Part shown: one piece after another, positions 50,139-59,509 of the stretch | How positions within the stretch are numbered: position 1 is the first letter of the stretch | How the letters are laid out: each line of letters starts with the position of its first letter | Source: Streptomyces bluensis | GTDB lineage: Bacteria; Actinomycetota; Actinomycetes; Streptomycetales; Streptomycetaceae | Direction of reading: 5' to 3' | DNA length: 64,000 bases | Assembly (NCBI RefSeq): GCF_014650715.1 | Contig: NZ_BMVM01000002.1 | Span: 806,001-870,000, forward strand | The notes under the pieces: model-generated | Databases searched by the model: none | What the model was told of the DNA's origin: nothing | Seen by the model: only the letters and a program-made list of their open reading frames with translations | Translations under genes and position numbers: made by a program

Positions 50139-51518
50139 CTAGCAACCGATCAGGCGCCCGGCCAGGTACGCCTCGATCTGGTCCAGCGACACGCGCTCCT
50201 GCTTCATCGAGTCACGCTCACGCACCGTCACCGCGTTGTCGTCCAGCGTGTCGAAGTCGACCGTCACACAGAACGGCGTACCGATCTCGTCCTGGCGGCG
50301 GTAGCGGCGCCCGATCGCGCCCGCGTCGTCGAACTCGATGTTCCAGTGCTGGCGCAGCGCCTGGGCGAGTCCCTTCGCCTTCGGGGACAGCTCCGGGTTA
50401 CGGGAGAGCGGCAGGACGGCGACCTTGACCGGGGACAGGCGCGGGTCGAGGCGCAGCACCGTGCGCTTCTCCATCTTGCCCTTGGCGTTGGGGGCCTCGT
50501 CCTCGACGTAGGCGTCCAGCAGGAAGGCCAGCATCGTGCGCCCGACACCCGCCGCCGGCTCGATCACGTACGGGGTCCAGCGCTCACCCGCCTCCTGGTC
50601 GAAGTAGGAGAGGTCCTGGCCGGAGGCCTTGGAGTGGGCGGAGAGGTCGTAGTCGGTGCGGTTGGCGACACCCTCCAGCTCGCCCCACTCGCTGCCGCCG
50701 AAGCGGAAGCGGTACTCGATGTCGGCGGTGCGCTTGGAGTAGTGGGAGAGCTTCTCCTGCGGGTGCTCGTACCAGCGCATGTTCTCTTCGCGCAGACCCA
50801 GGCCGGTGTACCAGTTCCACCGCTCCTGCATCCAGTACTCCTGCCACTTCTCGTCCTCGCCCGGCTTGACGAAGAACTCCATCTCCATCTGCTCGAACTC
50901 ACGGGTACGGAAGATGAAGTTGCCCGGCGTGATCTCGTTGCGGAACGACTTGCCCATCTGCGCGATGCCGAACGGCGGCTTGCGGCGCGAGGAGGTCTGC
51001 ACCTGGGCGAAGTTGGTGAAGATGCCCTGGGCGGTCTCGGGGCGCAGATAGGCGACGGAGCCGCTGTCCTGCGTCGGGCCGAGGTGCGTGGAGAGCAGAC
51101 CGGAGAACTGCTTGGGCTCGGTGAACTGACCCTTGTTGCCGCAGTTCGGGCAGTTGACCTCGGCGAGGCTCTCGGGCATGCGGCCGTGCTTCGCCTCGTA
51201 CGCCTCCTCCAGGTGGTCCGCGCGGAACCGCTTGTGGCAGGAGGTGCACTCGGTGAGGGGGTCGGTGAAGGTGGCGACGTGGCCGGAGGCCACCCAGACC
51301 TCGGTGGCCAGGATCACGGACGAGTCGATACCGACGACGTCCTCGCGCGACGTGACCATGTAGCGCCACCACTGGCGCTTGATGTTCTCCTTGAGCTCGA
51401 CACCCAGCGGTCCGTAGTCCCAGGCGGCGCGCTGACCACCGTAGATCTCGCTGCACGGGAATACGAAGCCACGGCGCTTGCTCAGGCTGACGATGGTGTC
51501 GATCTTGTCGGCGGCCAC
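50139..51518 (-). CDS. glyS: Glycyl-tRNA synthetase, dimeric (eukaryote-like) type
   Basis: Charges tRNA-Gly; essential. The 459-residue class II enzyme has motif 1 in the N-terminal region ([17 protein letters not shown]), an inserted C4 zinc site (CTSCHKRF...CPNCGNKG), motif 2 ([20 protein letters not shown]) and motif 3 ([14 protein letters not shown]). A C-terminal anticodon-binding domain is also present. The start is a GTG at 51518. It sits alone, divergent from the zinc-uptake operon; the juxtaposition with znuACB-zur is conserved in Streptomyces as I recall. Zinc may matter for the C4 site, which makes the Zur neighbourhood plausible. Confidence 0.97.
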   Translation of the reverse strand: MAADKIDTIVSLSKRRGFVFPCSEIYGGQRAAWDYGPLGVELKENIKRQWWRYMVTSREDVVGIDSSVILATEVWVASGHVATFTDPLTECTSCHKRFRADHLEEAYEAKHGRMPESLAEVNCPNCGNKGQFTEPKQFSGLLSTHLGPTQDSGSVAYLRPETAQGIFTNFAQVQTSSRRKPPFGIAQMGKSFRNEITPGNFIFRTREFEQMEMEFFVKPGEDEKWQEYWMQERWNWYTGLGLREENMRWYEHPQEKLSHYSKRTADIEYRFRFGGSEWGELEGVANRTDYDLSAHSKASGQDLSYFDQEAGERWTPYVIEPAAGVGRTMLAFLLDAYVEDEAPNAKGKMEKRTVLRLDPRLSPVKVAVLPLSRNPELSPKAKGLAQALRQHWNIEFDDAGAIGRRYRRQDEIGTPFCVTVDFDTLDDNAVTVRERDSMKQERVSLDQIEAYLAGRLIGC

Positions 51519-51709
51519 GGTGCTCTCTTCATTACGACGACGGGCGACGAAGCGGATGCGCTCCTGGAGGGAAGCGATGCGCCTCAGAGCGAATGCTTCA
51601 GGTTACCGGCGGGGGCTCCCCTCCAATCAAATCGGTTCGGTCAGGAGACAGCACAAAACGGTCACCCACCCTCACCGGGGTCTCACCGCACGCCCCACCC
51701 AGGGCTTGT

Positions 51710-51746
51710 TGACAATCATTTCCAACTTTGCTGAAAATGACTGTCA
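51710..51746. promoter_or_regulatory. Two Zur boxes in front of znuA
   Basis: TGACAATCATTTCCA (51710-51724) and TGAAAATGACTGTCA (51732-51746) both fit the actinobacterial Zur consensus TGNNAATNATTTNCA. They are 22 bp apart centre to centre, on the same DNA face. The second overlaps the znuA start codon, so binding should block transcription completely when zinc is ample. Confidence 0.85.
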
Positions 51747-52753
51747 TGAACGTAGTACGACCACACCGCCGACAGCGGCCGCATCGGCGACACCGGCGAC
51801 ACCGGCGACCCCTCATATCCGGGGCCGCGGTCGCGGCGGCCACCGCCCTCGGCCTCGGCACCCTCACCGCATGCTCGGACACGTCCGCCACCTCGGGCAA
51901 CACGGACAAGTTCGACGTCGTGACGTCGTTCTACCCCATGGCCTACCTCGCCGAGCAGATCGGCGGGAAGCACGTACACGTCACCACCCTCACCGAACCC
52001 GGCCAGGAGCCGCACGACCTGGAGATCAGCGCCCGGCAGACCGCGCAGCTCCAGGAGTCGGACGCCGTCCTCTACCTCAAGGGCCTCCAGCCCTCCGTCG
52101 ACGACGCCGTCGCCCAGTCCCCGGTCAAGACCAAGATCGACGCCGCCACGCTGACCTCCCTGGAGAAGCACGGCAACGAGGTCGGCGGCCACGCGGCCGA
52201 ACACGACCACGAGCACGGCGAGGAGGCGGACGGCAAGGACCCCCACATCTGGCTCGACCCGGTGAGATACGCCGAGGTCGCCAAGGGCGTCGGTGCCGCC
52301 TTCGCGAAGGCCGACCCGGACCACGCGGACACCTACAAGACGAACACCGAGGCCCTGGTCGAGAAGCTCGGCGCCCTGGACTCGCAGTTCGAGAGCGGCC
52401 TGAAGAACACCAGGACCAGGGTCTTCATCACCACCCACGCCGCCTTCGGCTATCTCGCCGAGCGCTACGGCCTGACCGAGGAGGCCATCGCCGGCCTCGA
52501 CCCGGAGTCGGAGCCCAGCGCCGCCCGTGTGAAGGATCTTGAGAAGATGGCGAAGGCCGACGGCGTCTCCACCGTCTTCTACGAGACCCTTGTCAGCGAC
52601 AAGACCGCGAAGACCCTCGCGAAGGACTCGAACCTGAAGACGGACGTGCTCGATCCCATCGAGGGCATCACGTCCAGGTCCCGGGGCGACGACTACATCC
52701 AGGTCATGGAAGCCAACCTCAAGGCGCTGCAGACCGCACTGGGCGCCCGGTGA
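51746..52753 (+). CDS. znuA: Zinc ABC transporter substrate-binding lipoprotein
   Basis: A 335-residue extracytoplasmic zinc-binding protein. A signal peptide with an unusual basic repeat (RRQRPHRRHRRHRRP) leads to a lipobox LTAC. The SBP_bac_9 fold follows (FDVVTSFYPMAYLAEQIGGK), with a His/Asp/Glu-rich loop (AAEHDHEHGEEADG) and the metal ligands in PHDLE, KDPHIWLDP and THAAFGYLAERYGL. The ATG at 51746 is at the edge of the Zur box; upstream in-frame ATG 51737 and TTG 51728 lie within the operator. First gene of znuACB. Confidence 0.93.
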   Translation: MNVVRPHRRQRPHRRHRRHRRPLISGAAVAAATALGLGTLTACSDTSATSGNTDKFDVVTSFYPMAYLAEQIGGKHVHVTTLTEPGQEPHDLEISARQTAQLQESDAVLYLKGLQPSVDDAVAQSPVKTKIDAATLTSLEKHGNEVGGHAAEHDHEHGEEADGKDPHIWLDPVRYAEVAKGVGAAFAKADPDHADTYKTNTEALVEKLGALDSQFESGLKNTRTRVFITTHAAFGYLAERYGLTEEAIAGLDPESEPSAARVKDLEKMAKADGVSTVFYETLVSDKTAKTLAKDSNLKTDVLDPIEGITSRSRGDDYIQVMEANLKALQTALGAR

Positions 52754-52772
52754 CCCCTGTGGAGGACGCGGC

Positions 52773-53564
52773 ATGAGCGACGCACCCGTCACCGAACCCG
52801 CCGAGCCCGTCATATCCCTGCGCGGTGTCCGCGCGGAGTTGGGCTCGCGCACCGTCCTGCGCGGCATCGACCTCACCGTGCACCGCGGTGAGGTCGTCGC
52901 GCTGCTCGGCGCCAACGGCTCCGGCAAGTCCACGGCCGTACGCAGCGTCATCGGCCAGGTGCCGGTCAGCAAGGGCACGATCGAACTCTTCGGCACGCCA
53001 GGGGCACGCTTCTCCGACTGGAAGCGGGTCGGGTACGTGCCCCAGCGCACCACGGCCGCGGGCGGCGTCCCGGCCACGGTGACCGAGGTCGTCGCCTCCG
53101 GCCGCCTCTCCCGCGCCCGCTTCGGCATCCTCCGCAAGGCCGACCACGAGGCCGTGCACAGGGCTCTCGCGCTGGTCGGCCTGACGGACCGGGCGAAGGA
53201 CTCCGTGAACGCCCTGTCCGGGGGCCAGCACCAGCGCGTCCTGATAGCCCGCGCCCTCGCCGGTGAACCCGAGCTGCTGATCATGGACGAGCCGATGGCG
53301 GGCGTCGACCTCGCCAGCCAGGAGGTGCTCGCGGACACCCTGCGCAAGCAGGTGGGCGAGGGCACGACCGTCCTCCTCGTCCTGCACGAACTCGGCCCCC
53401 TGGAGCCCCTGATCGACCGCGCGGTCGTCCTCCGCGACGGCTGCGTCCTCCACGACGGCCCGCCCCCGAAGGCGGTCGGCCAGCATGCCCTGCCCGGCCA
53501 CGACCACGTCCACCCGCACGCGGCCCCCGGTGCGGAACCGGTCCGTACGGGCCTGCTGAGCTGA
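52773..53564 (+). CDS. znuC: Zinc ABC transporter ATP-binding protein
   Basis: A 263-residue ATPase that drives zinc import. It has the Walker A GANGSGKST, signature LSGGQHQRVLIARALAGEP and Walker B LLIMDEP, followed by a switch His in LLVLHELG. A His/Pro-rich tail (GHDHVHPHAAPG) may sense or bind zinc. It starts 20 bp after znuA, with GGAGG upstream of the ATG. The permease gene follows 15 bp later. Confidence 0.95.
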   Translation: MSDAPVTEPAEPVISLRGVRAELGSRTVLRGIDLTVHRGEVVALLGANGSGKSTAVRSVIGQVPVSKGTIELFGTPGARFSDWKRVGYVPQRTTAAGGVPATVTEVVASGRLSRARFGILRKADHEAVHRALALVGLTDRAKDSVNALSGGQHQRVLIARALAGEPELLIMDEPMAGVDLASQEVLADTLRKQVGEGTTVLLVLHELGPLEPLIDRAVVLRDGCVLHDGPPPKAVGQHALPGHDHVHPHAAPGAEPVRTGLLS

Positions 53565-53578
53565 GAAGGCACCGCATC

Positions 53579-54520
53579 ATGGATCTCCTGAACTACGCCT
53601 TCATGCAACGGGCCCTGCTCGCCGCCGTCCTCGTCGGCGTCACCGCGCCCGCCATCGGCATCTACCTCGTCCAGCGCCGCCAGGCCCTGATGGGCGACGG
53701 CATCGGCCACGTGGCGATGACGGGCGTCGGCCTCGGCTTCCTGCTGTCGTGGTCCCCGGTGTGGATGGCGACGCTCGTGTCCGTCGTGGGCTCGGTGCTG
53801 ATGGAACTCATCCGCTGGTACGGCAGGACGCGCGGCGACATCGCGCTGGCGATGCTCTTCTACGGAGGCATGGCGGGCGGCGTGATGTTCATCAACCTCG
53901 CGCCCACGGGCTCCAACGCCAACCTGACGTCGTACCTCTTCGGCTCGCTGTCGACGGTGTCGCCGTCGGACGTGACGGCGATCTGCCTGCTGGCGGCGTT
54001 CGTGGTGCTGGTGACGATCGGCCTGCGCCGCCAGCTGTTCGCCGTCAGCCAGGACGAGGAGTTCGCCCGGGTCACGGGCCTGCCGGTACGGGCGCTGAAC
54101 CTGCTCACGGCGGTCACGGCGGCCGTGACGGTGACCGTGGCGATGCGGGTCGTCGGACTGCTGCTGGTCTCGGCGTTGATGGTGGTGCCCGTGGCGGCGG
54201 CCCAGCAGCTCAGCCGGAGCTTCGCGGCGACGTTCGCCATCGCGGTGGCCATCGGGGTCACGGTGACCATCAGCGGCACGGTGACCTCGTACTACCAGGA
54301 CGTGCCGCCGGGGGCGACGATCGTGCTGCTGACCATCGCCGCGTTCCTGCTGCTCACGGCACTGGCGGCGCCGCTGGCACGGCGGCGGGCGCGGGTACGG
54401 GAGCATGCCGGGGGCGACCCCGCGGAGTGTGTGATCCCCGCCGCGGACGAGGAGTTGGGGCGGGCGACGGTCCCGGCCGGCCGCGGTTCCACGGGCGGGG
54501 CGGAGGGGGTCGGCACCTGA
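53579..54520 (+). CDS. znuB: Zinc ABC transporter permease
   Basis: A 313-residue ABC-3 family membrane protein with about eight helices. The family start is MDLLNYAFMQRALLAAVLVG, then LVQRRQALMGDGIGHVAMTG and the central SNANLTSYLFGSL segment. The coupling region is RVTGLPVRALNLLTAVTAAV. A hydrophilic C-terminal tail of about 45 residues follows the last helix. Third gene of the zinc operon, 15 bp after znuC; zur follows 59 bp further. Confidence 0.95.
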   Translation: MDLLNYAFMQRALLAAVLVGVTAPAIGIYLVQRRQALMGDGIGHVAMTGVGLGFLLSWSPVWMATLVSVVGSVLMELIRWYGRTRGDIALAMLFYGGMAGGVMFINLAPTGSNANLTSYLFGSLSTVSPSDVTAICLLAAFVVLVTIGLRRQLFAVSQDEEFARVTGLPVRALNLLTAVTAAVTVTVAMRVVGLLLVSALMVVPVAAAQQLSRSFAATFAIAVAIGVTVTISGTVTSYYQDVPPGATIVLLTIAAFLLLTALAAPLARRRARVREHAGGDPAECVIPAADEELGRATVPAGRGSTGGAEGVGT

Positions 54521-54579
54521 CTCCCTTCCGTCCGGGCTGGCACAATGGCCCGGCAAGGCGCAGACGTGAGGAGGCAACG

Positions 54580-54996
54580 GTGACGACCGCTGGACCCGTA
54601 AAGGGTCGGTCCACTCGGCAGCGTGCGGCCGTGGCGGCGGCGCTCGACGAGGTCGACGAGTTCCGCAGCGCGCAGGAACTCCACGACATGCTCAAGCACA
54701 AGGGCGACTCGGTCGGGCTGACCACCGTGTACCGCACGTTGCAGTCCCTCGCCGACGCGGGCGAGGTGGACGTGCTGCGCACCTCCGACGGCGAGTCGGT
54801 GTACCGCCGGTGCTCCACGGGCGAGCACCACCACCATCTCGTCTGCCGGATCTGCGGCAAGGCCGTCGAGGTCGAGGGGCCCGCGGTGGAGAAGTGGGCG
54901 GACGCGATCGCGGCGGAGCACGGTTTCGTGAACGTGGCGCACACGGTGGAGATCTTCGGCACGTGCGCCGACTGTGCGGGGGCCTCCGGCGGTTGA
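54580..54996 (+). CDS. zur: Zinc uptake regulator (Fur family)
   Basis: A 138-residue zinc-sensing repressor. The N-terminal winged helix is RSTRQRAAVAAALDEVDEFR plus SVGLTTVYRTLQSLADAGEV. The C-terminal metal domain has STGEHHHHLVCRICGKAVEV and a second Cys pair FGTCADCAG, the structural C4 zinc site. It represses znuACB through the two boxes upstream of znuA. The GTG at 54580 has GAGGAGG upstream. No Zur box precedes zur itself, so it likely depends on the operon transcript or its own weak promoter. Confidence 0.95.
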   Translation: MTTAGPVKGRSTRQRAAVAAALDEVDEFRSAQELHDMLKHKGDSVGLTTVYRTLQSLADAGEVDVLRTSDGESVYRRCSTGEHHHHLVCRICGKAVEVEGPAVEKWADAIAAEHGFVNVAHTVEIFGTCADCAGASGG

Positions 54997-55021
54997 GCGG
55001 TTCGCGGGTTCTCGCCGTCAC

Positions 55022-55094
55022 CTGGGGGCTGCCGCCCCCCAGACCCCCGCTTGCCGGCCTGAACGGCCTCGTCCTCAAACGCCGGACGGGCTGG
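55022..55094. repeat. Streptomyces-type intergenic repeat
   Basis: A hairpin CTGGGGGCTGCCGCCCCCCAG is followed by a GCCTGAACGGC stretch and CGTCCTCAAACGCCGGACGG. A related sequence recurs at about 63730-63791. It lies between convergent zur and the dipeptidase gene, and it encodes the dipeptidase C-terminus and stop. Confidence 0.65.
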
Positions 55095-55773
55095 GGGTGC
55101 CTGGCCTCGGCTGAATATCCCGGGCGCCGTCCACCGGGCCGTAACAGGCCGCCGCGGCCCCGGTCATGAGGGCCCAGTAGCGGTCGCCGTACGACCAGTG
55201 CCACCACTCCGTGGGGTAGTTGACCAGGCCGGCCGTGGTGAGCGCGGCGGAGAGGAAACGGCGGTTGCGGCGGGCCTCGTCGGAGATGTTCGGGGCGTCG
55301 GTGTAGCAGGCGCCCGCGCTCTCCTCGGGGCTCGCGTCGACCGGGGTACCGAGATCGAGCTCCTCGCCCGAGGCGGTGCACAGGGTGAGGTCCACCGCGG
55401 CGCCGGCGACGTGCGGACCGATCTCCGGCGGGGACAGGGACCGGCTGGTCTGGGTACGCAGGTACTCCTCGGACCAGTCCGGGTTGGCACGGCGCAGCTC
55501 GGCCGCGTACGCCTCGAAGTAGCTGATCTGGAGAGTGAGCGGGCGGTACCCCTCGGTGACCAGCAGCCGCAGGCCGTCGGGGAGCAGCCGTGCCGCGCGG
55601 GCCAGCCGCCAGGCGACGCCCTCGCGGATCAGCGCGTAGGAACCCTCCGGGTCGGCCTGCCGGGAGTCCACGACCACGAAGGCCAGCTCCCGCAGATCGA
55701 CCAGGGGCTCACCACAGTCCTGGACGGGGACACCTGCGACCGAGGGGTCGTTCATGAGGATGATCGGGGGCAT
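55075..55773 (-). CDS. VanX-like D-alanyl-D-alanine dipeptidase (M15D)
   Basis: A 232-residue zinc peptidase. It has the VanX substrate Arg region (VTEGYRPLTLQISYFEAY), the metal site S-x-H-x6-D (GPHVAGAAVDLTL), and catalytic Glu and ligand His in PTEWWHWSYGDRYWA. No signal peptide is present, so it acts in the cytoplasm on D-Ala-D-Ala or other dipeptides. No vanH/vanA homologues are in the window, so glycopeptide resistance should not be inferred. The last residues (TPSPSGV) are encoded by an intergenic repeat. A direct-repeat array of SARP type lies about 250 bp upstream. Confidence 0.9.
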   Translation of the reverse strand: MPPIILMNDPSVAGVPVQDCGEPLVDLRELAFVVVDSRQADPEGSYALIREGVAWRLARAARLLPDGLRLLVTEGYRPLTLQISYFEAYAAELRRANPDWSEEYLRTQTSRSLSPPEIGPHVAGAAVDLTLCTASGEELDLGTPVDASPEESAGACYTDAPNISDEARRNRRFLSAALTTAGLVNYPTEWWHWSYGDRYWALMTGAAAACYGPVDGARDIQPRPGTPSPSGV

Positions 55774-56019
55774 GCGTCGTCTCTCGCGGCGGTTCGGGCG
55801 TACGGGCGTACGGCGATGCTGGCGGGTCGAGGCGATGTACGGTCGTGCGGCGACGCCCCGGGACAGGGGCGGTCGTACCCGACGCCCCTGCCCCGGAACT
55901 CCCCCGGCATGTGCCTGGCTTCCCCTGGCTGATGGTGCCCTTCACTTGGCCGGCCGAGCGGTGAGGATCGCCCGGCCGACCATTTGTCCCCCGACACCCA
56001 CGAGCTTGGCGCAGGGCGC

Positions 56020-56048
56020 TGCAAGTTCTCTGCAAGTCCACGGCAAGG
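56020..56048. promoter_or_regulatory. 11-bp-periodic direct repeats of SARP type
   Basis: GCAAGT, GCAAGT and GCAAGG begin at 56021, 56032 and 56043, exactly 11 bp apart. Tandem heptamers with this period are the binding pattern of SARP regulators. They lie 20 bp beyond the stop of an AfsR-family gene and point toward the leftward dipeptidase gene. The rest of 55774-56067 shows no gene. Confidence 0.5.
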
Positions 56049-56067
56049 CGTTACGGGCACGGCCGGC

Positions 56068-59000
56068 CTACGACCGCCCCGGCCAGGGCTCGTTCCGTTC
56101 GCGGGCCTCGCACGCCGTGAACACGGCCATCGCCTCGGCGCGCAGCGCCGCCGCCCCCGTCCCGTCGCCCAGTGCCTCGCGCGCCGTGGCCAGGTCCCGC
56201 AGGGCGCGGGCGCGCGGGAGGCGCAGGCCCATCTCCTCCCAGCCGGCGACCGACGCGGTCAGCAGCCGGGCCGCCTCGGCGAAGCGGCCGTCGGCGAGCG
56301 CGCACTCGCCGAGGGTGCGCACGGTCATCGCCTCGCCGAAGCGGTCCTGGTGGGCCCGGCAGACCCCGAGCGCCCGGTGCAGCTCGGACTCGGCCTCCCG
56401 TGTACGGCCCATCCGCAGCCACGCCTTGGCCAGCGCCCGCCCGCTGTACGCGGCCATCAACGGATCCCCGAGGGCACTCAGGATCTCCCGCGCCTGCCCG
56501 GCCACGCGCGCCGCCGCCTCGTACTCGCCGAGCGACCGGTGGATGAGGCTGAGCGTGCGCAGCGCCATGGCCTCCCCACGGCGGCTGCCCTGCCGCCGGT
56601 ACGCCGCCAGCGACTCGTCGAGGAGGACGAGCGCCGTGTCGTGGTCGCCGAGTTCCAGCCGTACGGAACCGGCGTACCGGCAGGCGACACCCACGCCGGT
56701 GTCGTCGCCGAGCCTCCGGAAGCCGTCGACCGCGTCGGCCAGAGCCCGTTCGGCGGCGCGTAGTTCGCCCAGTTCGCGGAAGGCGCTGCCGACGCCGGAG
56801 AGGGCGGCGGAGCGGCCGTGTACGTCACCGAGGTCCGCGCAGATCCGCTCCGCCTGCTGGAAGTAGTCCAGTGCCTCGGCACAGCGGTCCTGTTCGTAGC
56901 GGAGCTGGCCCAGGCCTATGAGCAGCAGGGCCTCGCCGGAGAGGTCCTCGGCGCGCCGGGCGGCGGCGAGGGCGGCGTCGTGGCTGCGCCACCAGGCGTC
57001 GAAGCGGTTGCTGATGGCGAACGACGAGGAGCACAACGCCGCCGCGGCCTCGCAGGCCGGTGTGTGCAGCCCCAGCGCGGCGGCCCGTTCGACGGCCGTG
57101 GTCAGGGCGCCGGCCTCGGCGTCGAACCAGGTGAACGGATCGGCGAGGGCTCGCCGGGTGGTGCGGGCGCTGACGGCGGTGTACGGGCCGGAGGAGGCGG
57201 GCGGCCGCGGATCGTTCCCGGTGCCGCCGGTGCCGTCCTCCGGTGCCCCGGAGGTGTCGCCCGGGGTCCCGGTGGCCGCGCGGCGCTGGCGCAGTATCAC
57301 CGCTCCCGGGGGTGCCGCCTCTGTGACGCGGTCCATCAGCCACAGGCCGGCGGTCAGGGCGCGGCCCACGGCGGCGGTGCGGTCGGCGACGGGGTCCTCG
57401 GTCTCGGCGCGTTCGGCGGCGTAGACGCGGACCAGGTCGTGGAGCCGGTAGCGGGGCTGGCCGACCTGGTCCGTGCCGGGGCAGTCCAGCAGCTGGGCGT
57501 CCACGAGCCGTTCCAGCGCCTCCTCCGCCTCGTCCTCCGGTACGTCGGCGAGGGCGGCCACCGTCCAGGCGGCCACGTCGGCCGAGCCCAGCGTCGCGAG
57601 GCGGCGCAGCACGAGGCGGGCGCTCGGGTCCAGCGCCCGGTAGCTCAGGCCGAGGCCGGCCCGTACCTCCAGGTCGCCCACGGACAGCTCGTCGAGGCGG
57701 CGGTGCTCGTCGGCGAGGCGGTCGGCGAGCATGCTGGGCGTCCAGTGCCTGCGGGTCGCCAGCCGCGCCCCGGCGATCCGCAGGGCCAGCGGCAGCCCGC
57801 CGCACAGCTCGACGATCCGCCGCGCGGCGGCCTCCTCGCGTGGGTCCCCCCACGAGGCGCCTATGACACGGGTCAGCAGCTGAAGGCCGCGTACGCCGTC
57901 CAGGACGTCGAGGTCGGTCCGCCGGGCGCCGACCAGCCCGCCGAGCCGCGTCCGTGAGGTCACCAGCACCCCGCAGGCCGCGCTGCCCGGCAGCAGCGGA
58001 CGCACCTGCGACTCGCTGCCCGCGTCATCGAGGACCAGCAGGATGCGGCGCCCCGCGACGAGGCTGCGGAAGAGGTCGCCGCGCTCGGCCGGGTCCTCGG
58101 GCGGGTCCGCGCCCAGCGCCCGCAGCAGCCGCCCGAGGATCTCCCCCGGCGGCACGGGCTCACTGAAGCCGTGCAGTTCGGCGTAGAGCTGGCCGTCGGG
58201 GTACCGGTCCGCCACCCGGTGGGCCGCCTGCACGGCGAGGGTGGACTTCCCGACCCCCGCGGGCCCCGACACCACCACCACGGGTGTCGCCGCGCGCGGC
58301 CCGGTCAGCCACGCGGCGACCTCCGCCGATTCCGTCTCCCGCCCGGTGAAGTCACTGAGGGCGGGCGGCAGCAGCGACACGGTCCGTGGCGGCGCGGCGC
58401 CCGTGCGGGCGGGCGGGGCGCCGGCCGGGGTCCGTCTGCCGGGCAGCAGCCCGGGGTCGGCCCGCAGCACGGCCTGGTGCATCCGGTTCAGCTCCGGCCC
58501 GGGGTCGATGCCCAGTTCGTCGGCGAGCACGGCGCGCCCCTCGCCGTACACCGCGAGGGCGTCGGCCTGGCGCCCCAGCCGGTAGAGCGCGAGCATGAGC
58601 TGGCCGCGCAGCCGCTCCCGCGTGGGGTGGGCCGCGACCAGCGCGGTGAGCTCGGTCGCGAGGTCGGCCTCCTGCCCCGCGATCTCCAGCTCCGCCGCGA
58701 TCCGCTCCTCCAGCGCCGTCTGCCGGGCCTCCTCAAGGCGTACGGCCTCGCCGCGCAGCGCGCCCCCGACGCCACCGAGCGCCGGGCCGCGCCACAGGGC
58801 CAGCGCCTCACGCAGCGCGCGGGCGGCCGCGCGGTGGTCACCCCCGGCGGCGGCCCGCCGTCCCTCGGCGGTCAGTTCCTCGAACCGTACGAGATCGACC
58901 CGGCCGGCCCCTGGCCGCAGCACGTACCCGGGCGCCCTGGTCTCGATCGCCTCTCCGGCGCCCTCGGGCAGGGCGCGCCGCAGCGCCGAGACGTACGACT

Positions 59001-59193
59001 GCACCAGTGCCCGCGCCGTGTCGGGCGGTTCCGCGCCCCAGATGGCGTCGACCAGCGCGTCGGCGGGCACGACCTGTCCGGCCCGCAGCAGCAGCACGGC
59101 CAGCAGCGCCCGCGGCTTGGGGCCGCCGAGGCGCAAGGGCACGCCGTCCCGGTACGCCTCGACCGGGCCGAGCAAGCGGTATTCCAGCTCCAC
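56068..59193 (-). CDS. AfsR-family transcriptional regulator (SARP-NB-ARC-TPR)
   Basis: A 1041-residue regulator. The N-terminal winged-helix DNA-binding domain (YRLLGPVEAYRDGVPLRLGG) and the bacterial transcriptional-activation (BTAD) domain fill residues 1-250. An NB-ARC ATPase with Walker A GPAGVGKSTLAV and Walker B RRILLVLDDAG follows, then the DLVRVYAAERAE junction and about 10 TPR-like repeats (LGQLRYEQDRCAEALDYFQQ and similar). AfsR-type proteins integrate signals to control secondary metabolism, but no biosynthetic cluster adjoins it. The GTG at 59193 fits the family start. It is divergent from the large membrane protein. Confidence 0.92.
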   Translation of the reverse strand: MELEYRLLGPVEAYRDGVPLRLGGPKPRALLAVLLLRAGQVVPADALVDAIWGAEPPDTARALVQSYVSALRRALPEGAGEAIETRAPGYVLRPGAGRVDLVRFEELTAEGRRAAAGGDHRAAARALREALALWRGPALGGVGGALRGEAVRLEEARQTALEERIAAELEIAGQEADLATELTALVAAHPTRERLRGQLMLALYRLGRQADALAVYGEGRAVLADELGIDPGPELNRMHQAVLRADPGLLPGRRTPAGAPPARTGAAPPRTVSLLPPALSDFTGRETESAEVAAWLTGPRAATPVVVVSGPAGVGKSTLAVQAAHRVADRYPDGQLYAELHGFSEPVPPGEILGRLLRALGADPPEDPAERGDLFRSLVAGRRILLVLDDAGSESQVRPLLPGSAACGVLVTSRTRLGGLVGARRTDLDVLDGVRGLQLLTRVIGASWGDPREEAAARRIVELCGGLPLALRIAGARLATRRHWTPSMLADRLADEHRRLDELSVGDLEVRAGLGLSYRALDPSARLVLRRLATLGSADVAAWTVAALADVPEDEAEEALERLVDAQLLDCPGTDQVGQPRYRLHDLVRVYAAERAETEDPVADRTAAVGRALTAGLWLMDRVTEAAPPGAVILRQRRAATGTPGDTSGAPEDGTGGTGNDPRPPASSGPYTAVSARTTRRALADPFTWFDAEAGALTTAVERAAALGLHTPACEAAAALCSSSFAISNRFDAWWRSHDAALAAARRAEDLSGEALLLIGLGQLRYEQDRCAEALDYFQQAERICADLGDVHGRSAALSGVGSAFRELGELRAAERALADAVDGFRRLGDDTGVGVACRYAGSVRLELGDHDTALVLLDESLAAYRRQGSRRGEAMALRTLSLIHRSLGEYEAAARVAGQAREILSALGDPLMAAYSGRALAKAWLRMGRTREAESELHRALGVCRAHQDRFGEAMTVRTLGECALADGRFAEAARLLTASVAGWEEMGLRLPRARALRDLATAREALGDGTGAAALRAEAMAVFTACEARERNEPWPGRS

Positions 59194-59509
59194 GGGTCCC
59201 CGTCTTCCGGGCCGTCGGTCCGCAGCGACAGCGTTGCTCACGCAACGTTCGACGCGGATGTACGGCGTCGTGGTTTCCCCGCACACATGATGCGCTACTG
59301 ATTTGAGAGAAAACAGGAGAAGGCACGGGCGTTCTGGCCGGGCCGGGAGGTGATTTCGGAAGTTTTCCTCCCGTAGCCGGACAAGTACGGCACGGTCGCC
59401 CGTCGGATTTTCATGCCGGGGCGGGATGGGTATGTTTTTCCGGCGCGTGTGAGGCCGGAGGGGTGAGACCTGGCCGGTCTGCGCCGAGGGGGAGTTCGAG
59501 GGGGAGGCT
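59194..59509. other. Divergent promoter region of the AfsR-like and membrane-protein genes
   Basis: It contains an A-rich stretch (GATTTGAGAGAAAACAGGAG, about 59301-59320) and an inverted repeat GGGAGG-n16-CCTCCC (59345-59372). No 11-bp SARP repeats were found here. No gene is recognised. Confidence 0.45.

Noticed and set aside
55075..55773. VanX-like gene as part of a glycopeptide-resistance cluster
   Set aside because: vanH, vanA and vanRS homologues are absent from the window, and M15D dipeptidases are common in Streptomyces.
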